From contig CAYXTP010000007.1 of NCBI GenBank assembly GCA_964467985.1, positions 1 through 64,000 of the forward strand: 64,000 nucleotides of DNA, in the 5' to 3' direction. Below are positions 53,542 through 62,266 of this stretch, piece by piece (positions within the stretch are counted from its first letter, which is position 1; each line of letters begins with the position of its first letter). A program made the translations under genes and the position numbers. Under the pieces are notes generated by a model. The model was not told the DNA's origin. It ran no database searches and saw only the letters and a list, made by a program, of their open reading frames with translations. Origin of the DNA: GCA-2720975 sp964467985. GTDB lineage: Bacteria; Planctomycetota; UBA1135; GCA-002686595.

Positions 53542-54150
53542 ATGGGATCTGCACAGGGCTGCATGCTGTTGATCTCGGGACCCTCGGGCTGCGGAAAGAG
53601 CACAATCTGCGAGCAACTGCGCCAGGACCCGCGGGTGGTCTTCTCGGTCTCCGCCACCACCCGCGATCCGCGACCAGGTGAAGAGAACGGGCGCGAATAC
53701 GAGTTCCTCTCCAAGGACGAGTTCCGCAAGCGCATCGAGGCCGGCGCCTTCATCGAGCACGCTGAGGTGTACGGCAACATGTACGGGACCCTGCGCGAGC
53801 CCATGCGAGCCGCCCTCGACCGGGGTCTGGTGTACCTAGTGGAAATCGACGTGCAGGGGGCTTTGCAGCTCAAGGCTCTCGACGAACCGGGTGTCTACGT
53901 GTTTGTGGCTCCACCCGATTTTGAGACCCTGCGTCAACGCCTCACCAGTCGGGGTACAGAGGAGCCGGAGGCCCTTGAAAGGCGTCTGCGCAAGGCCGAG
54001 GACGAGTATCGCGAGCGCGTCAAGTACGATCATGTGGTGATCAATGACGATCTCCATCAAGCCGTGGCCGAAGTGCGCCAAATCGCAGGTCTGACCGAGG
54101 CTCCGGACGCTGCATGCCCGACCTCCAACAGCGAGAACGACGATGTCTAG
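53542..54150 (+). CDS. gmk: Guanylate kinase
   Basis: 202 residues. It converts GMP to GDP using ATP. The P-loop is GPSGCGKSTI (about residues 13-22), the GMP-binding block SVSATTRDPRPGEENGREY is intact, and the lid region RLRKAEDEYRERVKYDHVV is present. The last 20 residues are variable. It overlaps the flavoprotein gene by eight bases. The gene for RNA polymerase omega (rpoZ), often found next, is absent here. Confidence 0.96.
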   Translation: MGSAQGCMLLISGPSGCGKSTICEQLRQDPRVVFSVSATTRDPRPGEENGREYEFLSKDEFRKRIEAGAFIEHAEVYGNMYGTLREPMRAALDRGLVYLVEIDVQGALQLKALDEPGVYVFVAPPDFETLRQRLTSRGTEEPEALERRLRKAEDEYRERVKYDHVVINDDLHQAVAEVRQIAGLTEAPDAACPTSNSENDDV

Positions 54151-54685
54151 AATCCTGCTCTGCGCCAGTGCCTCGGCAGCCTTGTACAAGGCCTGCGACT
54201 TGGCCAGCCAATTGACCCAAGAGGGGCACGAAGTGCCCGTGCTGCTCACACCCAGCGCTGCGCAGTTGGTTTCGGCCCAACAGTTCGAAGCCGTGACTGG
54301 GCAGCCGGCGCGCGTCACAGAATTCGGGGATCAGCGGCTGGGAGCCATGGACCACATTGATTTTGCCACGGGCCTGGGAGCAGTTGTCGTTGCACCCTGC
54401 ACCGCGGCCCTGGCGGGTCGAATTGCCTTGGGGCTGGCCACGGACTTGGTGACCACAACTCTGCTGGCCGTGCCGGCGGGCGTGCCGCGCCTCGTTTGCC
54501 CAGCGATGAACCCCCACATGCTCGCTCAACCAGCCGTGGCGCGAAATCTGGCGCAGCTCGTTGAGGATGGTTGGGAGCGCATGGAGCCCGAGGCGGGCCA
54601 CTTGGCCTGCGGCGAACAGGGTCCGGGACGGCTCGCGGACCCCGAACGGATCGCAAGGCGCGTCTTGGAGATCCTAAGCGCATGA
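54143..54685 (+). CDS. coaC: Phosphopantothenoylcysteine decarboxylase (separate CoaC)
   Basis: 180 residues of the HFCD flavoprotein family. It decarboxylates phosphopantothenoyl-cysteine in coenzyme A synthesis with FMN. The active-site His is in MDHIDFATGLGAVVVAPCTA, the PASANT-like element reads APCTAALAGRIALGLATDL, the substrate loop CPAMNPHMLAQPAV is present, and the clamp Cys lies in LACGEQGPGRLADP. In most bacteria this domain is fused to CoaB; here it ends with its own stop, overlapping coaB by four bases. Confidence 0.9.
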   Translation: MSRILLCASASAALYKACDLASQLTQEGHEVPVLLTPSAAQLVSAQQFEAVTGQPARVTEFGDQRLGAMDHIDFATGLGAVVVAPCTAALAGRIALGLATDLVTTTLLAVPAGVPRLVCPAMNPHMLAQPAVARNLAQLVEDGWERMEPEAGHLACGEQGPGRLADPERIARRVLEILSA

Positions 54686-55314
54686 AGCAGCGCTGCCTGC
54701 GGGTGGTGGTCACAGCTGGCCCCACGCGTGAGCACGTGGACCCGGTGCGCTACCTCTCCAATGAATCCAGCGGGCGCATGGGATTCGCCATTGCCGCCGA
54801 GGCCCTGGCGGCGGGCCACGAGGTCATTCTGATAGCAGGCCCCGTTTCCCTTGCGACACCCAAGGGAGCGAAGCGCGTGGACGTGGTCAGCGCTCGGGAC
54901 ATGCTCGCTGCCTTGCGACAGCACTTTCCTTCCGCGGACGCACTTTTCATGGCGGCCGCGGTGGCCGATTATCGACCGCGTACACGGCGGCGCGGCAAAT
55001 GGAAGGTCAAGCAGGACGGGCAGGAGCACATCAGCCTGCCGCTGGTTCGCAACCCGGACCTCCTCGCCAGTGTGGCACGACGCAAGGGCCCGAGGACCGT
55101 TGTTGCCTTTGCACTTGAGACCAGTGAAGGACCGCGTCGGGCCCTTGCCAAGCTCAAGGCGAAGAACGCTGACTACATCGTGCTGAACGGGCCACAGGCA
55201 TTGAACGGCAACCGAACGAGCGCACGGCTGCTGGACGGCACAGGGGAAATCGGTCGGTGGGACGCGTGCTCCAAGTCTGTGCTGGCCCGCAAGCTCGTGA
55301 GGCTCCTGCCCTAG
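54682..55314 (+). CDS. coaB: Phosphopantothenate-cysteine ligase (separate CoaB)
   Basis: 210 residues from ATG 54682, which overlaps the coaC stop (ATGA); a longer frame to 54571 lies inside coaC and is not used. The protein joins phosphopantothenate and cysteine. Blocks match CoaB: VVVTAGPTREHVDPVRYLSN, ESSGRMGFAIAAEALAAGHE, MAAAVADYRP, the Lys-rich substrate loop GKWKVKQDG, VVAFALETSE and DYIVLNGPQALNG in place of the usual DxIVANDV. Together with coaC it replaces the fused CoaBC protein. Confidence 0.9.
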   Translation: MKQRCLRVVVTAGPTREHVDPVRYLSNESSGRMGFAIAAEALAAGHEVILIAGPVSLATPKGAKRVDVVSARDMLAALRQHFPSADALFMAAAVADYRPRTRRRGKWKVKQDGQEHISLPLVRNPDLLASVARRKGPRTVVAFALETSEGPRRALAKLKAKNADYIVLNGPQALNGNRTSARLLDGTGEIGRWDACSKSVLARKLVRLLP

Positions 55315-55364
55315 CCGCCGACTGGTCCTCCGGGGTGTGCCTCAGGGGCCCAAGAGGGAATGAC

Positions 55365-55402
55365 TTTCCCGGTGGGCGGGGCTGCCGCCCGCAGACGGGA
55401 AA
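55365..55402 (+). other. Nested hairpin between coaB and ftsK
   Basis: TTTCCCG (55365-55371) pairs with CGGGAAA (55396-55402), and inside it GGGCGG (55374-55379) pairs with CCGCCC (55385-55390). There is no T-run after the stem. It is 50 bases after coaB and about 145 before ftsK, so it could be a weak terminator or an RNA-processing stem. No other feature is seen in this 234-base gap. Confidence 0.45.
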
Positions 55403-55548
55403 ACTCTGCCGGATGGTAGTTCTTGAACGCTCATGGCCATCGTGCGAACCTGACGGGACGAGGGCCCCGGGGCCTTCGAACCTCATCTCGGCCGGGAACT
55501 CATCCGGCTGGGCAGCCGGGTCAATGAACAATCAGGGGGGACAGGACG

Positions 55549-58119
55549 TTGAGTCGAAAGAAGGCCAAGAAGGGCAAGCAAACCAAGGGCAAGGGCGGGC
55601 GCATGGGCCGCATCGTTCAGAGCTTCCTGTTTGGGGAGCCGCTGGATGGAGCGACGGCCGCGCGCGTGCGCGAGCTCTCGGGATTGCTGATGGTGGGCCT
55701 TTCGATTTGGCTCTTCATCTCACTGTTTTCGTTCTACACGCCGCTGGGTGATCCGGCGGCCGCGGGGCAGAACCTGGGAGGCTGGATTGGCCACTATCTG
55801 GCCAAGATCGCCCTCGTCTACCTCGGATTGGCGGCCTACATCTTGAGCCTGCTGGTCCTTTGTTGGGGCTGCATCATCGTGGCCCGCAAACAGGTCAATC
55901 TGGCGGCTATCCGGACCATGGGCGGGCTGTGTTTTGTCGTCAGCTTGGCGTTCCTGCTGGACCTGGGCTTTGGTCCCGATGCTGCGGAGCGCGTCCAGAA
56001 CGCGTCCTTTGACAACACTCTGCCTTACGGACCCGGTGGCTACTTCGCCTACGTCTCAATGGACGGGCTCGTGGCTCGCTTCGGCAGCTTGGGGCTGTGG
56101 GTCCTGCTACTGACGATCTGTGGCATTTCATTCATGCTTGCCACCGAAATGGCTTTCTATCCGGCCGTCAAGGCTCTGAGTGGGTGGCTTGACGAGCGGG
56201 CAACTGAAGGGATCGTGCGTTCGCTGCTCGGTTGGACCAAGAGCTTGATGTTGGGTCTGTGGGATTTCTTGCGCGGCAAAGACATTGACGAGGCCGCAAG
56301 CAAGGCGTCCAAGGGGAAAGCCAAAGCCAAGACCAAGAAAAAGTCAGCTGCCGCGGTTCAGGAAGAGCTCGAGTACGAGGACGATGAGGACGAGTGGGAA
56401 GAGGAGGAGGAAGAAGACGAAGAAGAGGAGTGGGAGGAAGATGAACTCGAAGACGACGAAGAATGGGAAGACGAAGAAAGCGAGGATGAAGACGAGTGGG
56501 AAGAGGACGAGGAGTTAGACGACCTCGTCGTTCCCGCGGCGGGCAAGGGCAAGCCCAAGGTGAAGCTGAACGCACGCGCAGCTCAGATGGCGCCCATGGT
56601 GTACGAACCACCGACCCCGCCCCCCGGTCCCTGGGCCCTTCCTCCACCCGAGTTGTTGGATTCCCCCGCTGCGCCTCGCACCGCCGACGGGGAATTCCTG
56701 GAGAGCAATGCGCGCAACCTCGAGGCCGTGCTGAGGAGTTTTCGCGTCAATGCTGAGGTGGTGGGTGCCCAGGTTGGCCCGGCGGTCACCCTCTTTGAGC
56801 TGACCGTGGCCGAGGGCACGCGCATGAACAAAGTGACGACCCTGGCCCCCGAGATCGCAGGCACGCTCAAGGCCAAGTCGGTGCGCATTATCGCCCCCAT
56901 TCCGGGCAAATCGACGATCGGAATCGAGGTGCCGAACACGAATCGCCGGGTCGTGCGTATCTCCGAGCTCGTTTCCCAGAAGGCCTACGACAAGGACTTC
57001 ATGGCGATCCCGCTCTTCTTGGGAATGGACGCAGAAGGGCACGCCATCGTTGAAGACTTGGCGCGCATGCCGCACCTGCTGATCGCCGGCACGACAGGCT
57101 CTGGCAAGTCCGTTTGCATCAACACGATCATGGCCAGCTTGTTGTTGACCCGTTCGCCCCATGACGTGAAAGCCATCCTTGTGGACCCCAAGATGGTCGA
57201 GTTGCAGATGTTCCAGAAGATCCCTCATCTGGAACTGCCCGTAGTGACGGACATGAAGCAAGCCACGACGGTGCTCAATTGGGCAGTCGAGAAAATGGAA
57301 GGGCGCTACGAGCTCTTCAAGACTGCCGGCGTCAAGAACATCAAGGGCTACAACAAGTTGGGTGAGGACGCCCTACGCAAGAAGATGGGGGACGACTTCA
57401 ATGAAGAACGCACCCCGCGCCACGTGCCCCACATGGTGATCATCATCGACGAGATGGGCGACTTGATGGCCCAATCCAAGAAGGAGGCCGAGAATGCCAT
57501 CACGCGCCTGGCCCAAAAAGCACGCGCGGTCGGGCTACACGTGATCGTGGCGACTCAGCGCCCCTCCACGGATGTGATTACCGGCGTGATCAAGGGCAAC
57601 CTGCCCACGCGCATCGCCTTCCAGGTGTCCTCCGGTACAGACAGCCGAGTGATTCTCGACTCCGTAGGGGCTGAAAAACTCCTGGGTGCGGGAGACATGC
57701 TTTATTCCCCGCCCCAGTCCAGCCAGTTGCGACGCGTGCAAGGTGCCCTCGTGGAGGACCACGAACTCCAGAGTCTCGTGGACTTCGTATGCAACGAGTC
57801 GGTAGCGGCCTTCGACCAGGAACTAGTTCAGGCCGCCACAGGCACGGCGCCCGCGGGCCAGCTGACCCAAGGTGGGGACAAGGTCGACGACATGTTCGAC
57901 GACGCCGTACGCGTGGTCCTGAAGTCCAGGCGAGGATCGGCCAGCCTGCTACAGCGCTCCCTCGGTATCGGCTACACACGCGCATCGCGCTTGATCGATC
58001 AGATGACGGACAACGGAATCCTCGGCGACCACCAGGGATCCAAATCGCGGGAGATCCTCCTGACCCTGGAGGATTGGGAAGAGAACACGAGCAATATTGA
58101 GCAAGCAGAAGGAGCCTGA
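55549..58119 (+). CDS. ftsK: DNA translocase FtsK/SpoIIIE with acidic linker
   Basis: 856 residues from a TTG start. Four N-terminal membrane helices (about residues 45-200) anchor it at the septum. Next comes a linker (about 240-330) with a Lys/Ala-rich start and a long Glu/Asp run. The motor domain has Walker A AGTTGSGKSVC (about 511-521), ILVDPKMVELQMF, Walker B MVIIIDEMGDLM and HVIVATQRPSTDVITG. The last 75 residues are the gamma winged helix (SASLLQRSLGIGYTRASRLI and SREILLTLEDWE), which reads polar DNA motifs and, in E. coli, contacts XerD. The next gene begins within the stop codon (TGATG). Confidence 0.96.
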   Translation: MSRKKAKKGKQTKGKGGRMGRIVQSFLFGEPLDGATAARVRELSGLLMVGLSIWLFISLFSFYTPLGDPAAAGQNLGGWIGHYLAKIALVYLGLAAYILSLLVLCWGCIIVARKQVNLAAIRTMGGLCFVVSLAFLLDLGFGPDAAERVQNASFDNTLPYGPGGYFAYVSMDGLVARFGSLGLWVLLLTICGISFMLATEMAFYPAVKALSGWLDERATEGIVRSLLGWTKSLMLGLWDFLRGKDIDEAASKASKGKAKAKTKKKSAAAVQEELEYEDDEDEWEEEEEEDEEEEWEEDELEDDEEWEDEESEDEDEWEEDEELDDLVVPAAGKGKPKVKLNARAAQMAPMVYEPPTPPPGPWALPPPELLDSPAAPRTADGEFLESNARNLEAVLRSFRVNAEVVGAQVGPAVTLFELTVAEGTRMNKVTTLAPEIAGTLKAKSVRIIAPIPGKSTIGIEVPNTNRRVVRISELVSQKAYDKDFMAIPLFLGMDAEGHAIVEDLARMPHLLIAGTTGSGKSVCINTIMASLLLTRSPHDVKAILVDPKMVELQMFQKIPHLELPVVTDMKQATTVLNWAVEKMEGRYELFKTAGVKNIKGYNKLGEDALRKKMGDDFNEERTPRHVPHMVIIIDEMGDLMAQSKKEAENAITRLAQKARAVGLHVIVATQRPSTDVITGVIKGNLPTRIAFQVSSGTDSRVILDSVGAEKLLGAGDMLYSPPQSSQLRRVQGALVEDHELQSLVDFVCNESVAAFDQELVQAATGTAPAGQLTQGGDKVDDMFDDAVRVVLKSRRGSASLLQRSLGIGYTRASRLIDQMTDNGILGDHQGSKSREILLTLEDWEENTSNIEQAEGA

Positions 58120-59741
58120 TGAGTACATCCAAGAAGCCCATGAATGCTGGCCGCGAACTGATGGGCATGGCCCTCTTTGCGGTTTTCTCGTTTCCCTTCG
58201 TGCTAGCCGTTCTGGCCCTGATGCGCCCCACGCCCGCAGATGCCACGGGGACAGCGGCGCTCGCTGCTCAACTCGTAGGGGCCTTTGGTTCCTGGCCCAC
58301 ACTACTACTGTCCGGCGGTTTTGCCGCGGTGGGGGCCACACTGCTGCTGGTAGGCAAGGACGTGGAGATCGATGTGGGACGTCACCTCTGCGGGGTGCTC
58401 TTCTCAGCCATCGGACTAGGCGTTTGCCTGGGTGTTGTCAGTCCCGCCTTGGGAGGGCAGTTCGGAGCCAACACAGGAGGTGTCTTGGCGACTTCGATCG
58501 CCACCTGGGCCGGGTTCGCCGTAGGCATGGCGGTGCTGTTCAGCGCGGTCTGGCTTAGCTGGCTGCGGGAAGCGAACGGTTTTTCAGGGATTTCGAAACA
58601 GGATCCCACCATTTCGGACGCTCTGTCGGAGAAGGACGCGGATGGCGTTTCTCAAGCTGAGGCGAAAGCCTTGGTACCCGACCCCGACACAGTTGCCTAT
58701 ATGGAGCAGGTGTGGCAGTCGGCTCCGAAAGCTGAGGCTCAGCCCCAGCCCATTCCACCGTCACCCTACCCCGAGGACGTTCGCGTCCGCGGCGACGTGC
58801 CTGAGGGCGCCCAAGCGCTGATTTCCGAAGATGACTCACCACTCTCCCAAAGCACGCACGAAGCTGACTCCGGCGAGTGGGACGATTCCGTTTCCGAAGA
58901 CGGGGCCGAACTCGGCTCTGACACGGATCTGGCTGCAGCCGAACCTGGCGGGAGTGGGGAATCGGAAGGCGTCGCCCAAGAGGGCGAGCATGGGGGCATC
59001 GACGAGCACGTTGGGGAATCCTCCGACACCCCGCCCCCAGCGACGAACGAGCTAGAGCCTGAGCAGGTCCCGGCCGAAGACGCCGTCCCGGCTCCCGGCC
59101 CCAGTGTGTCCTGGGAACAGCCAGACCTGTTCGAGGAGCCTGAGGCGGAGGAAACCGAGGAGGAAGAACCCGTCGCGCTAGAAGACGAATATGAAGAGGA
59201 CGAAGAGGAGGAGGACGAGGAAGACCTCCCCGAGGACGAAACAGCCGAGCTAGGGGAGGAGGACGAAGAGGAAGAAGGGGAGTACGAGGAGGAAGAAGAG
59301 GATGAGACTGAGGGCGAGGAAGCCGCCGAGTACGAAGAAGAAGACGAGGAGTACGAGGAGGACGAGGAAGCCGCTGAATACGAGGAGGATGAAGAGGAAG
59401 AGGAGGCTGCCGAGTACGAGGAGGAGGACGAAGAAGCCGCAGAACTTGAGGAAGAAGGTGACGAGCCCGAGGCCGTGCTGACTCCCACTCCTCCACCTGC
59501 CGCCAAGAAGGCCAAGCTGGATCCCGCCGAACTGCTACACGAGGCCGGGGCCCTGTTCCTCCAGGAGGGCCGGGTTGCCGTTTCCTTGCTTCAGCGTGGG
59601 TTCTCCCTCGACTTCGACGAGGCCTGCGCGGTGCTCGATGATCTCCAGCAAGAGGGACTCATCGGCCCGTACAAGGGGGGCCAGAAGCGGGATATACTGC
59701 TCACCTCCGAGGAGTGGGACGCCCAGACAGCCAGTCGCTAG
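58119..59741 (+). CDS. FtsK-like membrane protein without motor domain
   Basis: 540 residues, start coupled to the ftsK stop with AAGGAG before it. Four membrane helices lie at the N-terminus (GMALFAVFSFPFVLAVLALM; LLLSGGFAAVGATLLLVG; CGVLFSAIGLGVCLGVV; ATWAGFAVGMAVLFSAVW). The middle 280 residues are Ser/Pro/Glu-rich, becoming a nearly pure Glu/Asp/Tyr run. The last 80 residues match the gamma winged helix of FtsK next door (VSLLQRGFSLDFDEACAVLD and GQKRDILLTSEEWD against SLLQRSLGIGYTRASRLID and SKSREILLTLEDWE). No Walker A or B is present. It seems to be a motorless paralogue. In the helix that reads DNA in FtsK, the basic residues are replaced by Glu, Cys and Val, so DNA reading is doubtful, while the wing is kept. 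Function unknown. Confidence 0.8.
   Translation: MSTSKKPMNAGRELMGMALFAVFSFPFVLAVLALMRPTPADATGTAALAAQLVGAFGSWPTLLLSGGFAAVGATLLLVGKDVEIDVGRHLCGVLFSAIGLGVCLGVVSPALGGQFGANTGGVLATSIATWAGFAVGMAVLFSAVWLSWLREANGFSGISKQDPTISDALSEKDADGVSQAEAKALVPDPDTVAYMEQVWQSAPKAEAQPQPIPPSPYPEDVRVRGDVPEGAQALISEDDSPLSQSTHEADSGEWDDSVSEDGAELGSDTDLAAAEPGGSGESEGVAQEGEHGGIDEHVGESSDTPPPATNELEPEQVPAEDAVPAPGPSVSWEQPDLFEEPEAEETEEEEPVALEDEYEEDEEEEDEEDLPEDETAELGEEDEEEEGEYEEEEEDETEGEEAAEYEEEDEEYEEDEEAAEYEEDEEEEEAAEYEEEDEEAAELEEEGDEPEAVLTPTPPPAAKKAKLDPAELLHEAGALFLQEGRVAVSLLQRGFSLDFDEACAVLDDLQQEGLIGPYKGGQKRDILLTSEEWDAQTASR
59322..59463 (+). repeat. In-frame acidic repeat in the FtsK-like protein
   Basis: The unit AAEYEEDEE or a close variant recurs at about residues 402, 418, 430 and 440, coded at 59322, 59370, 59406 and 59436. 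Codons vary between copies, so it is not a perfect DNA repeat, but the protein pattern is regular. Confidence 0.7.
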
Positions 59742-59808
59742 GGCAGGAAGTCCGGTCTCTTCCGCGGACCCCACCTCACCGCCCTTGGGTCTCCCCGCGC
59801 CCGCCCCA

Positions 59809-61173
59809 GTGACTCTTCACACTCAATCCCCGACGGTTTCCCTCGTTCACCTTGGTTGCGCTCGCAATCTGATCGACTCGGAGCTCATTCTCGGGCGCCT
59901 CGCCGAAGAGGGGCTTGTCGTCTCCGGTGATCCCGATGGAGCCGACGCCGTCGTTCTCAACACCTGTTCGTTTATTGGTCCCGCACGCGCTGAGTCCCAC
60001 TCCGTGCTCCAGGACCTGCTGGATCGCAAGCGCTCGGGAGACCTGCAGCGCGTGATCGTGGCCGGTTGCCTGGTGCAACGCTCACGGCGCACCCTGGCCG
60101 AGCAATACCCGGACGTGGACCTCTTCGCCGAGATCTCCAATTACCGAGAACTCGCCCGATCGGTGCGCCGCTTGCTCGCTGGCGAGACCCTCTCGACCTC
60201 CTACCTGGACAGTCCCGGGCTGCGCCCTCCCGAACGGGAAGGGGCCCGACTGCTCTCGACACCGGGCTCCTATGCCTACCTGCGGATTAGCCACGGCTGC
60301 GATCACACCTGCAGTTTCTGCGCCATCCCAGGTATCCGTGGCCCGCATCGTTCGAAGCCCCTCGATGCCGTGTTGGACGAGGGGCGCGAACTGATTGATG
60401 GGGGGGTTTCAGAACTCGTCCTTGTGGCCGAGGATTCCACCGCATGGGGTCGCGATCTCGGCATGGAGCTTCCAGATCTGGTGGAGGGCTTGGCGGACCT
60501 GAACGGCTCCCACCGTGTGCGCATCATGTACGCCTATCCCAATCGGTTCCCCTGGCGCTTGACCGAACTGCTGCGCGATCACCCGCGCGTGATTCCGTAC
60601 CTGGACATCCCAATTCAGCACGCCGCAACTCCAATCCTGCGAGCCATGAACCGGGCGGGAAACGGAGATCAAGTGCGCCGAATCCTGTCCCGCCTGTGCG
60701 AGGAAGTACCGGACCTGACCCTTCGTACCACGGTATTGCTTGGATTCCCCGGAGAGACCGAGTCCGACGTGGAGGAGTTGGAGCACCTCGTTCGAGAGTT
60801 TCGACTGGCCCGCATGGGGGCTTTCTCCTACTCCGTGGAAGAGGGCACCAGCGCTGCGGGCCTCGACCCGCAGACGCACCCTCTGCTATCCCAGGAAACC
60901 GTGGAGGAGCGCATCACACGCGTTCTCAGTCTGCGCGATACGCACCTAGCCGAGGACCAGGAGGCCCAGGTAGGCCAGACCCTTGAGGTGCTCGTGGATC
61001 AGGGCCCCGACGCTCAGGGCTGGTCTTGGGGGCGATCTGACCAGGATGCCCCTGAAGTAGATCTGACGATCCGATTCATGGAACCCGAGGCTTCTGTTGG
61101 GGACCGTGTGCAGGTCAAGATCGAGGGCGTCCTGGAGGGTTTGGATCTAACCGGCGTGGAGAACCTGTCATGA
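59809..61173 (+). CDS. rimO: Ribosomal protein S12 methylthiotransferase (RimO-type)
   Basis: About 454 residues from GTG 59809; the open frame reaches back to 59575 but that overlaps the FtsK-like gene, and a TTG at 59785 is also possible. Three N-terminal cysteines bind one [4Fe-4S] (HLGCARNLIDSE, LNTCSFIGPARAES, VAGCLVQ). The radical-SAM cluster is CDHTCSFCAIPGIRGPHRSK with C-x3-C-x2-C. The end of the protein is a TRAM domain. The LGCARN...NTCSFI pattern with ES points to RimO, which methylthiolates an Asp of ribosomal protein S12, rather than MiaB. Overlaps pgsA by four bases. Confidence 0.93.
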   Translation: MTLHTQSPTVSLVHLGCARNLIDSELILGRLAEEGLVVSGDPDGADAVVLNTCSFIGPARAESHSVLQDLLDRKRSGDLQRVIVAGCLVQRSRRTLAEQYPDVDLFAEISNYRELARSVRRLLAGETLSTSYLDSPGLRPPEREGARLLSTPGSYAYLRISHGCDHTCSFCAIPGIRGPHRSKPLDAVLDEGRELIDGGVSELVLVAEDSTAWGRDLGMELPDLVEGLADLNGSHRVRIMYAYPNRFPWRLTELLRDHPRVIPYLDIPIQHAATPILRAMNRAGNGDQVRRILSRLCEEVPDLTLRTTVLLGFPGETESDVEELEHLVREFRLARMGAFSYSVEEGTSAAGLDPQTHPLLSQETVEERITRVLSLRDTHLAEDQEAQVGQTLEVLVDQGPDAQGWSWGRSDQDAPEVDLTIRFMEPEASVGDRVQVKIEGVLEGLDLTGVENLS

Positions 61174-61778
61174 GCCGCGTATTTCAGCACTGGCCGAACC
61201 GCATCACAGCAAGCAGATTCGCTGGAGCCCTGGTCCTGTTCACATTGCTCGCTTTCATGGGCGAGGGGGCGATTGGTGACGGCCGCGGCGTGAAGCAGGT
61301 GGCTTTTTGGTTGTTTGTTGTGCTCGCAGCCACAGATGCCTTGGACGGTTACCTGGCACGCCGCGACCATCATGTGACCGCCTTCGGTCGCATCGCCGAT
61401 CCGTTTACAGACAAGGTGCTCATCGTGGGCACGATGATTTTTCTGACCACGATGCCGTGGGCTAGAAACTGGCTTCCGCCCTGGATCGTGGTCGTCGTGC
61501 TAGCCCGCGAGTTCCTCGTCACGGGCCTGCGTGGCTACGTCGAAAGCGTCGGCGGTGAATTTCCGGCGGACGCCTTTGGAAAGATCAAAATGATCATTCA
61601 ATGTTTCGCCGTGGGCGGAATCTTCTTCGTAGAAGCCTATCCCTGGCAGGATGCGTGGATTGCGGTCTTGGACCCGCTCGTGCATGTCCTCGTCTGGGGA
61701 ACATTGCTTAGCACGGCCGGTTCGGGCATTACCTATGTGGGCCGCACGATCCGCATCTTGAAGGAATTGGATTCGTGA
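61170..61778 (+). CDS. pgsA: CDP-diacylglycerol-glycerol-3-phosphate 3-phosphatidyltransferase
   Basis: 202 residues, membrane-embedded with about five helices. The CDP-alcohol phosphotransferase motif D-x2-D-G-x2-A-R-x8-G-x3-D-x3-D is complete (DALDGYLARRDHHVTAFGRI then ADPFTDK, about residues 51-77). It makes phosphatidylglycerol-phosphate, and PgpA encoded right after it removes the phosphate, so the two genes form a phosphatidylglycerol pathway unit. Overlaps both neighbours by four bases. Confidence 0.92.
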   Translation: MSRVFQHWPNRITASRFAGALVLFTLLAFMGEGAIGDGRGVKQVAFWLFVVLAATDALDGYLARRDHHVTAFGRIADPFTDKVLIVGTMIFLTTMPWARNWLPPWIVVVVLAREFLVTGLRGYVESVGGEFPADAFGKIKMIIQCFAVGGIFFVEAYPWQDAWIAVLDPLVHVLVWGTLLSTAGSGITYVGRTIRILKELDS

Positions 61779-62266
61779 TGGATCGCTTGAAGCTCGGTCT
61801 CGTGAGTGCGGGGTTCCTGGGTTGTTCGCCCGTAGCCCCGGGGACCGTGGGCACGCTGGCTGGCGTTGCCATCGCCTGGGCCTTGCGTGGGTCGGACAAT
61901 TTCATGGTCTGGACGCTTCTCATTTGTGCCTTGCTGTACCTCTTGGGTCGCAGCCTAGGGCCCTGGACTGAGTCGCACCTGGGAAAGGATCCCGGCTGCT
62001 TCGTTCTCGATGAGGTGATTGGCTACCTGATCACCCTGCTCTGGGTGCGCGGGCCGAGCCCACTGACCCTAGCCGTGGCATTCGCCCTTTTTCGTTTCTT
62101 CGATGTCATCAAGCCTGGTCCCGTTCGTCGTATGGAGCAGATCGCGGGCGCGGACGGCATACTCTTGGATGACGTGGTTGCCGGGCTGATGGGTCTGGCC
62201 GTCTTGGTTCTGCTGCGATCAACCGTGGGGGATCCGGGTATTTGGGAGTGGGGCGCGATGCAATGA
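61775..62266 (+). CDS. pgpA: Phosphatidylglycerophosphatase A
   Basis: 163 residues from GTG 61775 or ATG 61778. Family blocks are SAGFLGCSPVAPGTVGTLAG at the N-terminus, the acidic LGKDPGCFVLDEVIGYLITL in the middle, and FALFRFFDVIKPGPVRRMEQ with GILLDDVVAGLMG at the end, which carry the metal and phosphate ligands. It has about four membrane segments. It completes the step started by PgsA. The stop overlaps the start of the phosphatase gene by four bases. Confidence 0.94.
   Translation: MMDRLKLGLVSAGFLGCSPVAPGTVGTLAGVAIAWALRGSDNFMVWTLLICALLYLLGRSLGPWTESHLGKDPGCFVLDEVIGYLITLLWVRGPSPLTLAVAFALFRFFDVIKPGPVRRMEQIAGADGILLDDVVAGLMGLAVLVLLRSTVGDPGIWEWGAMQ

Noticed and set aside
58766..59515. Ser-rich 249-codon frame on the - strand
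   Set aside because: It is the complement of the Glu/Asp-rich linker; poly-Ser is produced by reading GAG/GAA runs backward.
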